DNA of 64,000 nt from Crambe crambe (taxonomy: Eukaryota > Porifera > Demospongiae > Poecilosclerida > Crambeidae): NCBI GenBank assembly GCA_963924555.1, contig OZ004582.1:1550001-1614000 (forward strand). Direction: 5' to 3'. Positions 31,960 through 41,759 of this stretch are shown one piece after another. Position 1 is the first letter of the stretch. Every line of letters begins with the position of its first letter. The position numbers were made by a program, and so were the translations under genes. The notes below the pieces were generated by a model, which had not been told where the DNA came from, did no database searches, and saw only the letters and a list, made by a program, of their open reading frames with translations.

Positions 31960-33817
31960 CTAAGCACTGCCTTGTAATGTGATTTGCTTAACTATCTCCA
32001 AAACTTGAAGGCTACCTGGACGCCTATCTGGATTTAGGTGACACAATTTATTGCAGATATTTTCAATCTCTGGTGGGAGATGACTTGTAGTAGGACCTTG
32101 AGGAGGAACTCCATATGAACCTAAAACCTTCTGCATTATGGCCGGTCCATCCAAACCAGACCATACTCTCTTTCTCCCAAATAATTCGATATAAAGACAT
32201 CCCAACGAGTATATATCTACTGCTGCACCCTGCCTACTAGCCATAAACATTTCTGGTGCCATATATGGAAACGTTCCAGGTCCTTTACTTGTACATGTTA
32301 TAGATGCTTCGGTTAATTGCTTGATTTTAGCAATTCCCATGTCACAAACATAAACTTGGCTGAAATTTGAACTTACCTATAAAAGCAATACCCAAATTGT
32401 ATTAATACCAATTCTCAAGGAAACTTACCAAGACATTTTGGGGCTTCAAGTCTTGATGGACAATAATGGGATCATTTGAATGCATATAATGAACAGCGTC
32501 AGCAATTTTAAGTGCAATATCTCCAGCCATAGTCTTAGATAACTGCAAGCAAAACTACTATTCTTTAGTTGCATGAATGAATTTCTTACATCTTTAACAT
32601 AGTCCTTGCTGAATATTACTGTATCCAAATTTTTACCATCGACATAGTTTGTTACCAAAATTAATTCTTCGTGTGTCAATGAAAAAGCCAGTAAAGTGAT
32701 AATATGAGAGTGGTTCAACTTCCTTAAAAAAAAAGAAAAAAAGAAGCTAATCAGGATATTTTCAGGAGGGGGGCATAGGGGAAGCTTTCTCCCTCCCCCT
32801 CCTCCCAAGAAAATAATGCATGCAACCATAGTTAATAGTGGCTTATGAATGCAGACATTATATGGCAACTTCTTCCCCAAGTCTAATGAAACCCTATAAA
32901 TTATCCTATCACTGACTTCAAAACTTCAACTTCTCTGGGAGTTGGTAACTTAGATGCATCCCTTCCATGTGGAATCTTCACACATTTTAAGGCAACAGTA
33001 TGTCCCCTCCAGAGTCCTTTGTACACTTTGGCAAAACTACCAGAGCCTATCATTTTTCCATAAAATTCACTTAATGAAATTCTTGATGCTGCATTAGTGA
33101 TAGAAGTGATAATAGCAACAGACATTATTATGATAATACATACGTACCATCATCACGACTGAAGACGTCCAAATCTCTCATACCGATGTCTATAATAAAC
33201 ATTATGACTGTATAATTTTGATAGGTCACCTTGGACGTCAAACATGTGTACTTCCTCTTCTACCAAACACCGATAAGTGCCAGATGATTTCCACTTATAG
33301 CTGACCATGACTCTCCATTTTTCTTTTCCCAACAATAATGCACACTGCCATGGTTAGGGGAAATTAATAGCAAGGGAATTGACTTGTTACTCTGAGGATC
33401 AAACAGTTGGAGTTTTTTGGATAAATATACAGTAGAGCCTACAGCATTATAGAATCATGTTAGTTACTGCATTCATTAATAGTACACATGACGATTATGC
33501 AACCATTACCTTGGTTTACTTCTACAACGAAAAAATCATGCAACTCTGGTTGGAATGATTCTTCTTCTGATGCCATGTCTTCCAGGACAGTTTCATCACT
33601 AGTTGAAAAATCAAGTTGAGTACACCTCCATACACCAATTTGTCCAGATGCCTTTACAGAAGTGTAGATCTTCCGCTGAATCACTGGGCAATACTTTACT
33701 ACAATGATTTTTGATACAAGATAATATATACCATAAAAATATCTATTGAGTCAATGCATGTCTTATACTGAAGAGGAGAAATGGTTTTTGACCGCAATTA
33801 GTATTTTTATCAGCCAT
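31960..33817 (-). CDS. Protein kinase, probable host gene, 8 exons, one internal frame break
   Basis: Minus-strand exons (listed 5' to 3'): 33817-33793 (tentative ATG exon), 33698-33510, 33438-33230, 33189-33148, 33088-32913, 32718-32590, 32542-32429, 32376-31960. All introns are GT...AG, 40-194 nt, and phases join. The C-terminal half is a kinase domain: Gly loop IGSGSFAKVYKG, VALKCVKI (VAIK Lys), hinge region LILVTNYVDGKNL, IVHQDLKPQNVL (HRD reads HQD), VYVCDMGIAK (DFG reads DMG), FPYMAPEMF (APE), AVDIYSLGCLYIELFG, and PDRRPGSLQVLEIV. The catalytic Asp, Lys and Asn are kept, so it may be active despite HQD/DMG. The N-terminal half (about 150 residues) is unrecognised, with WxxxxG-type strands that might be propeller repeats. 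Exon 33438-33230 is 209 nt, one base off phase, and hits a TAG near 33265: either a real lesion or a sequence error. Confidence 0.75.
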
Positions 33818-33937
33818 GATTTCATGCACTGAGAATTTTTTCATATAAGAAGTTTTCAGAAGTCATGATAGCCATAAGTGGAGAGTAACCAGCACACAAA
33901 CACACCTGCTTCTTTTTTTCCATTAAAATTGTGCCCA

Positions 33938-34056
33938 TTACGTCACTTCCGGTTTATTAGACCACCTACTCAAGTCGGTGGGCAGTGCTATGCCAGACTA
34001 GCTAGGGACACCCCGGTACCCTGTGCTGGTTGCCTCTGTTCCCGTGCGCATGCGCA
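33938..34056. promoter_or_regulatory. Divergent promoter candidate: CRE/ETS and NRF1-like sites
   Basis: TTACGTCACTTCCGG (33938-33952) overlaps a CRE-like TTACGTCA and an ETS site CACTTCCGG; GTGCGCATGCGCA (about 34043-34055) is an NRF1-type palindrome. They lie between the kinase start (33817, minus) and the first exon of the plus-strand gene at about 34110. Such motifs mark TATA-less metazoan core promoters. Part of this stretch (GACCACCTACTCAAGTCGGT) recurs at 35719, so it may have been spread by duplication. Confidence 0.45.
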
Positions 34057-34109
34057 TTGAAGGCACTTCAACACAAACCTGCTTCTTACTACCATATGAT
34101 ACTACAATT

Positions 34110-35077
34110 GTTTTACAGTTGATTACAAGGAGCTGGTTAGCCAGTATCATAAATCACAATGCATGCAGAAAGTATCATCAAGCAAAGCTGCAAAAAAGGC
34201 AATTTCCAGTATGAAAAGGTCAAACTATTTTGCCGTAAGTATGCTAGCTACATCGTTGATTATCATAGGTGCATTCATACTCTGTATGCAGCTAAATTTT
34301 GCCCGATTTAGATGTCAGCTAAAGGGATTTAAAAAAACTACCCCAAATACCCAAGTGATTGGTTTTACAGAGGATGACAGTCATCAAGATGTGATCAGGA
34401 AGGGAGCTCAAGGCCTAGGGATTAATTGTGATCTTAGTTTGTTGTCATTGATATGTTCCAATGGCTTGGTACCTGATAATAATATTGAGGAGAGACCATG
34501 GACATCAATAGAACACCATGGAGGTAATCAGAACCGTGGCAAGAAAGCGTGGGGGATATATATTCCTGACGATAACATGGAATTAAACACTGAAGACTCT
34601 GTAAGGCACAATTTTGAAGTGTATTGATGTGTTCTATACAGGGTTACATTAACATTAAAAGGCAATCTTCAAGTGTAGTGGATTCTTCAGATTCAAGTAA
34701 CCTCAATCATTCCACTATAATTATAAACTCCATCTAGCTATATGAATTATAGAGAGAGCTCGACGTGAAATGTTTACCAGTATAGTTTTGAGTTCTGATT
34801 CTGATGATCCCTTAGAAGTTGTGATGGACGATATAACAGGTATATTATGCACATTACTATGTTTTGTGTGTAAATTAACTATCATTATGACATTGATCAA
34901 ACACAATTTCTGACTTCTTTGCAGCCATAGTGTTAGTATACGTCAGCTGTTCACCAAAATTAGAGTCTGTAGAAATATATCACATGAATCTAGGCTCAGG
35001 AAAGATCAAATGTTGTAGTACTCTTTCCATGGGGGGAAATGTCTTCTTGGGGTCTTGCAATGAAATGACACTATTGG
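34110..35077 (+). CDS. Unrecognised spliced gene
   Basis: Exon-like blocks with matching splice signals: ~34118-34233 (SQYHKSQCMQKVSSSKAAKK, RSNYFA; donor GTAAGTATGC), 34293-34599 (LNFARFRCQLKGFKKTTPNT, QVIGFTEDDSHQDVIRKGAQ, GLGINCDLSLLSLICSNGLV, KKAWGIYIPDDN; donor GTAAGGC), 34642-34740 region, 34754-34840 (RARREMFTSIVLSSDSDDPL; donor GTATAT), 34925-35077 (VYVSCSPKLESVEIYHMNLG, CCSTLSMGGNVFLGSCNEMT; donor GTAAGTAGG). The gene continues or ends beyond 35077. No domain is recognised; LGINC...LICSNG is reminiscent of a repeat-borne family. It diverges from the kinase. Function unknown. Confidence 0.45.
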
Positions 35078-35497
35078 AAGTAAGTAGGAATTTGCATCAT
35101 ATTAAATACACAAGAAAATTCTCAGAACAAAACAAAATTTGCAGGCAGATGATACATCTTAGCACTATCAATTCACAAAAAATCAAATTCCTAATTCATG
35201 GAGAAATGGAATTTGACCACTCTCTCCACTGGTACTTTCAGCCTGTACTACACTTGGACTAGGTGCACTCTCAGCTTCAGGAAGTCTAATGATACTACTT
35301 CATAAGCATGCATTGTTACCTTCTTGAATAAGCCTTCCATGTGCTTGAATATCTTTCGATGCACGTTTACCATCTTTTGTAGAATAGAGCCTTAACTCAC
35401 ACTAAAACAGCTGCCATTCTTTATGGTAATTTATGCTGAGTTTGCAGTAATTTTCCGGATACTGTTTGTATTCTCCGAAAATTAACATTGTATTATG
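35078..35497. other. No gene seen
   Basis: AT-rich, with a possible intron continuation of the previous gene up to about 35262. No supported exon. Confidence 0.3.
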
Positions 35498-35760
35498 GCA
35501 ATGGACTTCCGGTGCAGTGGCGATTCGACTGTATAATAATACGAGTTGTGCCGTTTAGCAGGAAACCGGCTAAACCAATGAATATCATTAAATGACGTTT
35601 TATGACATAAAATTACGTAAACATTTGGCGCACTGGCCAATTATAATGCCGCTACTACGACACTTCCTGTTAGTAACGCGCATGCGCAGTAGAATCCGCC
35701 GGCACAACTCGTTGCACCAGACCACCTACTCAAGTCGGTGGGTGGTGCATACTAGCATGC
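35498..35760. promoter_or_regulatory. Second promoter-like stretch (ETS and NRF1 motifs)
   Basis: GGACTTCCGG (about 35502-35511), CACTTCCTGT (about 35660) and ACGCGCATGCGCAG (about 35678-35691, NRF1-like) sit next to CAGACCACCTACTCAAGTCG (35717), a sequence shared with 33958. No clear gene starts downstream; the stretch looks like a displaced or duplicated promoter. Confidence 0.35.
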
Positions 35761-35805
35761 TAGCAAGCTCACTCCCCTCTGATGAAGCAGCGAGCAAGGA
35801 CGCGG

Positions 35806-35884
35806 AGTGGTGACGCGGTATGCAGCGAGGGTGACGCGGTTCGGAGTAATGGTGACGCGGTATGCAGCGAGGGTGACGCGGCGC
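35806..35884. repeat. GTGACGCGG tandem repeat
   Basis: Four GGTGACGCGG units spaced by about 21 bp (GGTGACGCGGTATGCAGCGA twice, alternating with GGTGACGCGGTTCGGAGTAA-type text). CpG-rich, in contrast to the AT-rich surroundings. Confidence 0.75.
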
Positions 35885-35960
35885 GTGACCTTCAGCGCCA
35901 CCGTAAGAACCTTAGAGTCCAATTGACAATTAGCCCTAGAACCCCAACTGTAGCCCCAAT

Positions 35961-36576
35961 ATGGTAAAATTTATTATCTATGGCCCTTTGGCTCTTTATT
36001 GCGCAAATTTCAAAGCTATAGCTTTTATGACGCCTGAGGAACAGCTCTTAGAAAGATCGAGTAGCGTCCATTAGCGTTATTGTTTTTTCGAGAAAAGCTG
36101 ACTAAGCAACGTGAACATTATTTCCGGACATGCCCGTGGACTAGTAAATTGACGGTGGGTGGGGTTTCGAACTGTAGTTAGTAAGAAGCTAGTTTCTTGC
36201 CTTTTGGCTCGAGAAAGGTCCAACCGAAGCTCCGAGAAGAGAAGCAAGGTACCGAAGGTAGCGCAGATAGCTTAGTAAGTTCATATTTCCCAGCGCATAA
36301 GCTGGAAAGCCTGCCTAAAGTTCAATGAATTTCAGCCTGACTAGAATCTCCGTGCACGAAGCTTCAATGGCTGACTAGCTAACTTTAGCGCTTCATTTGA
36401 AGCCTTTGTACTTGTAGTCTGAGCTCCAAACTTCATCTGTGCTTTGTTCAAGGATCATAGTTGTCATTTATGCTTAAAAAAATTTTTAGCCAAATTTTGG
36501 CACTGCCAACTAAACGTGCTCATATCTGATAATCGATTTTTGCACCGGACGGAGGGTTTTCCCAGAGCCGGTCACA
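35961..36576 (+). mobile_element. MITE family 1, copy C (long form)
   Basis: From ATGGTAAAATTTATTATCTA to ...TTTTCCCAGAGCCGGTCACA with TA following. Almost identical to copy D (56827-57434). The left end starts inside the element at the same base as copy D and lacks the outer TIR. Confidence 0.8.
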
Positions 36577-36696
36577 TATGGCAAAAAAACCTCAGATTTT
36601 TCTTAGCCCTTACTCAGCTCCATCAACTGAGGTTCAAATATTTATGAACCTCAGAGTTCATAAGTCTATTAGCCACAGAGCCCCAGTATGGCTAAT

Positions 36697-36974
36697 TGTT
36701 AGGGATACACCCCTAACAGTTACATAGGACAGAATGCAGGACATGGACAAACAACATTAACACACAATCAGCACATTTTGAGTTAAGCTTTATGCTCATC
36801 CTCACATGATTCTATGATTAGATCATCTTGCTAATATAAGAGAGCAAATTCATTCTTTTGTTGTCTGGTTCACTTTTGTTTGAAAAGATATTTATTCTCA
36901 AAACTTGACTATTGTTAGCTTCATAGCCAGTCGACAAGTGGACCCATTGTGATAGGGGTAGTAGATCCCTAACA
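36697..36974 (+). mobile_element. LTR (278 bp) of an LTR retrotransposon
   Basis: Starts TGTTAGGGAT and ends ATCCCTAACA, a perfect 10-bp terminal inverted pair of the TG...CA type. A TATAAG box is near 36834. It is followed at once by TTTGGTGGCAGCGATTCGGG (36975), the expected place of a primer-binding site. Confidence 0.75.
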
Positions 36975-37200
36975 TTTGGTGGCAGCGATTCGGGACTTGT
37001 GTCTGGCAGCGGAAGCCGAAGAAACGAGATCTAGAGGTTGGAAGTAACGCACGTCCACATCAATCTCTACTATGGTGAGTCCGAGTCAGTCCAGTGAGTC
37101 TGCTGAGTCCAGTGAGTCCACTTACTCGGTGAGTCTGCTGAGTCCAGTGAGTCCAGTGTCCAACTCAGCAGACTCATTAGCGGACTCAAGATACTCTTAT
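36975..37200 (+). mobile_element. Retrotransposon leader, PBS and short Ser-rich ORF
   Basis: PBS-like TGGTGGCAGCGATTCGGGA at 36977 and a leader to ATG at 37071 (MVSPSQSSESAESSESTYSV...). The ORF is built from a GAGTC-containing minisatellite (37072-37160), contains only about 42 codons and then stops. No downstream pol follows, so the element is truncated. Confidence 0.5.
37072..37162. repeat. TGAGTCC minisatellite (short array)
   Basis: Repeats of GTGAGTCTGCTGAGTCCA and GTGAGTCCAGTGAGTCC; the same unit makes the long array at 39833-40020. Confidence 0.8.
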
Positions 37201-37320
37201 TGAGTATATGGCTGGATGGATGTGATAGATAGGTTAAGACCTTGTACCGTTCCTTCTGGCTACACCTATTCGATGTGGAAATTGGGTAAGATTACAGTAT
37301 TATTATTATCCTTATTGTAC

Positions 37321-37790
37321 AGGTGAAGAAGAATCACTTCATACTAAATTGAAGTCGATTTTAGCTCAAATGGAGTACGTTTACCTGATTCGATCTTGGA
37401 AATCAAAAGGAGTGCCATTTGATGTTGCCATGTATGTCCCTGAATACCACCCTGCTTCGGGTGCTATCTTTTATGAGCAAGAAGATGCATCATGCAGGAC
37501 ATCTATTGAAGGTAACAATAAACTATTTTGAATTATCTTCACTAGCTTGGTTGTTGTATAAAATGTGGAATTACACAATCAAGTTGTAGAATGAATCTGT
37601 TCCAGATGCGGAACAATTAGTTAGTCCAACTTTATGAAGTCGAAAGGCCATCATTACGAGGCTAAATTCATTCAAACTATATATAATTGGAGGAGATCAT
37701 GTGACGAACGTGGATCAACAGAATTACAGAGGTGCAAGTATAACTATGAATTCTTGAACCCACTCATGCCGTGGTAAAAGATTGTTATGA
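37321..37790 (+). pseudogene. Repeat-borne protein fragment with EYHP motif, function unknown
   Basis: Exon-like 37321-37511 (acceptor TTGTACAG): SLHTKLKSILAQMEYVYLIR, SWKSKGVPFDVAMYVPEYHP, SGAIFYEQEDASCRTSIEG with donor GTAACA. A later block 37633-37772 reads MKSKGHHYEAKFIQTIYNWR, RSCDERGSTELQRCKYNYEF, LNPLMPW. The WxxRGxxFDVxxxxPEYHP and GHHxEAKxxxxxxNWxxxxDERGL patterns occur together in a metazoan repeat-borne protein family. The middle exons are missing. Confidence 0.5.
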
Positions 37791-39830
37791 CTTTGCATTA
37801 CTAGATTTTTTACCTTAATGTGTATGCTGTTAATAATTTTTACACATGTAGGAGCATCAGTTGGTTTCAGCAGAAAAAAATTTATGACATTAAAAATTAT
37901 GACGAATAAAATTTCAACTCTTCATACCAACGGTGAAATAGACGAATTTTTTTCCCTGACGAAATTAACCCGCCCTACGGTATGTTAAAGCTTGGGATGA
38001 CATATTCAAATTTTGACGATATATAAAAGTAGTGATTGTCTTCATCATATTTGCCTAAACGAGAAGAAACAGGAGCCACTTTAATACTTGCAAGGGAGCC
38101 AGCCATATCGATCATGCATGGCAATTACACACATGTGTATCTGATAATGACGTCATTGGTATGCCGAGAATTATTCCTGCACGCGCACGTAGAGCTTGTT
38201 CACCACCAATGATTCACTCGTATACGTCTTCAAGTTGGATGGAGTTGGACCCCAGGGGAACTTTGACTTGTGACACTGCTGCACCGGTGTCTACTTCCAT
38301 TCCAGGTGTGTCATTCACCTTGACTTCACAGCTGTTTTATTGCAATTCACGTGTGGACACTTAGACACGCCCCGAAAAAATTTTCCCAGGCATTGAATAT
38401 CCCTAGTAACAAACCATGACAAACAAACTTCCTGATTACCTTTCACACCCAGATTTGCACTTTAAGCCATGTGGTTAGTACAGAAAGAAAGAGGAATCGC
38501 GGATCATCCTGTTGTTGAAAGAGTGGGGAAAATCCACTGCGCGGTGATAGAGCTGATGCAAGATCAAAGGTCAGATGTAGTTAGCAGTATGCTAAAGACA
38601 AGGATATGCTAGCTAGGATGGTACTTTTTTTTAGAGACACAGAATTTAGATGTTAATAATTATGGCAGGGAAAGATTGGTTGATCATGTGAGCTTCCTCT
38701 TCTTGTAGGGCCGCAGTGATGTGAGTGAGGGAGCTGACTCTAGCATGTGTTCCCTGACAACATTTCAGTCGATCCACATCATTTGCGATCCCCTGATGAA
38801 TCCTTTCAAGTGTCATCATGTGTGCATGGATGGATTCTGCCCCCTGCTCGCCCATTATAATAATTGTGTATAACTATAATCTCATCAATCTGTGCATCTC
38901 CCATTATAGGTTGACAAGTTATATCCGCTGTGCCATTTTGCTAAAAGGGTGGGGAACTTTTCAGTGATGTTATCTGCATCAGTTTGGCAATCGTTAGCTG
39001 CTTGCCACAGAGAATTTGAAATTGACATTGAATGAAGGGAGTCACTGACATTATCATACCTTTATCAGCTTGTGTACATGATTGCCTACAAATGTTCCCC
39101 CCTGGTAGGCTTATTGTTGGACATTCAGCTCCTTCAAACTACTTTCAAGTGTGGAGTAGCACGAGGCTGGTCTTTGAGGGTGGTTCTCTCCAGTTAAGAA
39201 ATCTCCTTCAGCTATTCAACCCGTAGTCAATGGCATAGCAACATACCAAGGCATTGATCTTTCGTTAAGTAACAGCGGCATTCTTCCTGAGACCACTAAC
39301 TAGACTGCTGCTTTCAGTGTCAGGCAGAGGTATGTGATGATCTCTGCTATGTGTGCAGTGTAGTTTTGACGGTTTCTGACTCTGTAGTTGTGATCTTTGC
39401 TTAAGAGCACAAGAGTATTCAGCATAACCACCGGTACCACATCCATTCCTTGACTTTGCCACCTTAAGATCCACAAGGCAGGCATCTTAAAGATCCTCAG
39501 GTATGCATACCTAACATTATAGATTGGTCATAATTATTTTTATTGATGCATATCTTACATTCTCCAAAAGCGAATGACCTTATTGTAGTTCTGAGCCTGC
39601 TTGACGATGTTCCAACCTCCGATTGACATGAAGCGCCCACCTTCCTCTCTTAGCCAAGGGTTCCTTCAGGCTACTACTCGTTATCAAGCACCACAAACAG
39701 TTGTGACAACCTGAATGTGAGTTTTTATGTATGTGCAATTGTACAATATACCTACCACTAGCACACTGAGTCCATATATTCGACACAAAAACTCTGAAAG
39801 AAAGCACAAACTAGCAGAAAGAGTGTGTGA
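37791..39830. other. No gene supported in this 2-kb stretch
   Basis: Several 60-75 codon frames on both strands (38161-38364, 38646-38855, 39265-39485, 39580-39807) were inspected; none is recognised, and none shows paired splice sites. The minus frame 38855-38646 (HAHMMTLERIHQGIANDVDR) is helical and could be an exon, but support is weak. Confidence 0.35.
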
Positions 39831-40228
<398 letters not shown>

Positions 40229-40330
40229 CAGAGAGTGCGCTAGCACTCTCTAAGTAGGGATGGCGGGTCAAAGGTCATAAAAACTCTTCTTTCTCTTCTA
40301 CCCTTACTCTACAGGTTCTCAGAAGGCTAC
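40229..40330 (+). mobile_element. MITE family 3 copy (AGGGATGGCGGGTCA)
   Basis: Palindromic AGAGAGTGCGCTAGCACTCT (40230) then AGTAGGGATGGCGGGTCAAA, AAAACTCTTCTTTCTCTTCT and CTCAGAAGGCTACAGTG. The inverted copy at 46583-46692 has the same modules in the same order. Confidence 0.7.
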
Positions 40331-40344
40331 AGTGAATTATTGTA

Positions 40345-40605
40345 GTAACTTGGAGTGTGAAATCTTAATTATGTAATGTAGATTAGATACGTAGCTAATG
40401 TGAGAATGTGGTTTTTGTTGCTGTGCTGGTTTTTGCCTATGGTTTCTTTCTATGCTGGTCTAAACATGTTAGAGTATGGTTTGTGCGTGTTTGTTCCAGT
40501 TTTTGTGATTTTGTATAAAAGTAGTTAGCGAGGTCTTGAGTTCAGTTTTTCCTAGTTTCTGTATTCAGTCTTAATAATATTGTTTGGTAGTCTATTTATA
40601 CTACA
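40345..40605 (+). mobile_element. 5' LTR of gypsy-type element (left edge uncertain)
   Basis: TATAAAA at 40514-40520 and an LTR end ...TTATACTACA at 40605 followed by TTTTGGCGACGAGG (PBS-like, 40606-40619). TTTGGCGACGAGG directly after an LTR is common in metazoan Ty3/gypsy elements. The LTR start is one of several TGT sites between 40345 and 40400. Confidence 0.6.
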
Positions 40606-40629
40606 TTTTGGCGACGAGGTAAATTCGAT

Positions 40630-41340
40630 ATGGCATCAAGGATTTGTGGCAACATTGGGGAATTCGACTCCTCTAAGGAGAACTGAAGTGCTACACAGAA
40701 CATCTGCAACAGTACTTCATGGCAAACGATGTAGTGGATGCTCAAAAGCAGAGAGCAATCCTTCTGAGCGCCTGCGGTGCACCCACCTATCTGCTCATCC
40801 ACAATTTGGCTGCACCCCAGCAACCTACTGACGAATCCTTAGCACAAATTATGACATTGGTCCAAGATCACCTTCAACCCTCACCTTCAGAAATCATGGA
40901 ACGTTTCCATTTTCACTCCAGAGTTCAAAAGGATAACAAGTCGGTTGCAGTGTTTCTAGCAGAACTCTGACGGCTATCTGAACACTGCAACTTTGGAGAT
41001 ACTCTGGATAAAATGCTCCGGGATCATTTGGTTTGCGGCATTAATAACCTAAAGTACCAACGACAAATGCAGACATAACACTTAAAAAGGCTACCGATTT
41101 GGCACAGGCTATGGAAGCTGCTAATGTTGTACAAAGAGAGCAATTTTCAGGTCGTCAGTCTATACCTGTTATCGATGTGGGGGAAAACATGTAGCAACAG
41201 ACTGTCAGTTCAAGGAAGCTGAATGCTACTGCTTTGGGAAGAAGGGGCACCTACCAAAGGTTTGCCGTAGCAAGAAGAAACTGAACAAACTTAAGCCAAC
41301 TGCGACCCAGAAACAAACTGGAACTCATCGATCCAGCTAT
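40630..41340 (+). pseudogene. Ty3/gypsy gag with zinc knuckles, broken
   Basis: ATG at 40630, 25 bp after the PBS. Early text MASRICGNIGEFDSSKENW then, after a frameshift near 40690, FMANDVVDAQKQRAILLSAC, IMTLVQDHLQPSPSEIMERF, HFHSRVQKDNKSVAVFLAEL stop (40970). Decayed continuation includes LRDHLVCGINNLKYQRQM and two zinc-knuckle-like clusters, CYRCGGKHVATDC and CYCFGKKGHLPKVC (41165-41265). Typical gypsy Gag of about 250 residues; protease and pol are missing after 41340. Confidence 0.75.
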
Positions 41341-41346
41341 GTTCGA

Positions 41347-41369
41347 GGGGGTTCGAACGAACCCCCCTT
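41347..41369. repeat. Short GC hairpin with T run
   Basis: GGGGGTTCGAACGAACCCCCC followed by TTTTT. Similar text (GGTGGTTCGGTCGAACCACC TTTT) lies at 29346-29372 inside the 519-bp transposon, so it is a repeat end rather than a bacterial-type terminator. Confidence 0.5.
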
Positions 41370-41759
41370 TTTCTAGCTAACTATTGTAGCTTAACTAGCT
41401 CCTGAAATAGAATGTTATACTGTAAAGGCGCTTGTTTATAGGTGGTAGGCTTGTTTTATAAACTTCAAAATAAAGCACACTGCACTTCTACGTCGTTAGA
41501 CGTCACATCCCGGATGCATGCCATGTGTGTACACATGCTTACTCAGCTATCACTCATTTTTTTGTTCAGCTGGTTTTATCAGGCAGACTTTACGATGTCA
41601 CAAAAGAAACTTACCTCGTTTTTTTGGTACTAGCTACTAGCTACTAGCTAGGATATGTATAGCTAGAACAAGTCTTCGTACGTAACTCACTAATCAGATA
41701 GCTAGGTCTAGTAGCTACTGTCATACTGCCTAATTGTGTTTAGGAAACGCAGGAAGACT

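Noticed and set aside
41347-41374. GC hairpin plus T run resembling a bacterial terminator
   Set aside because: Eukaryotic context, and a similar hairpin is part of a transposon at 29.35 kb.
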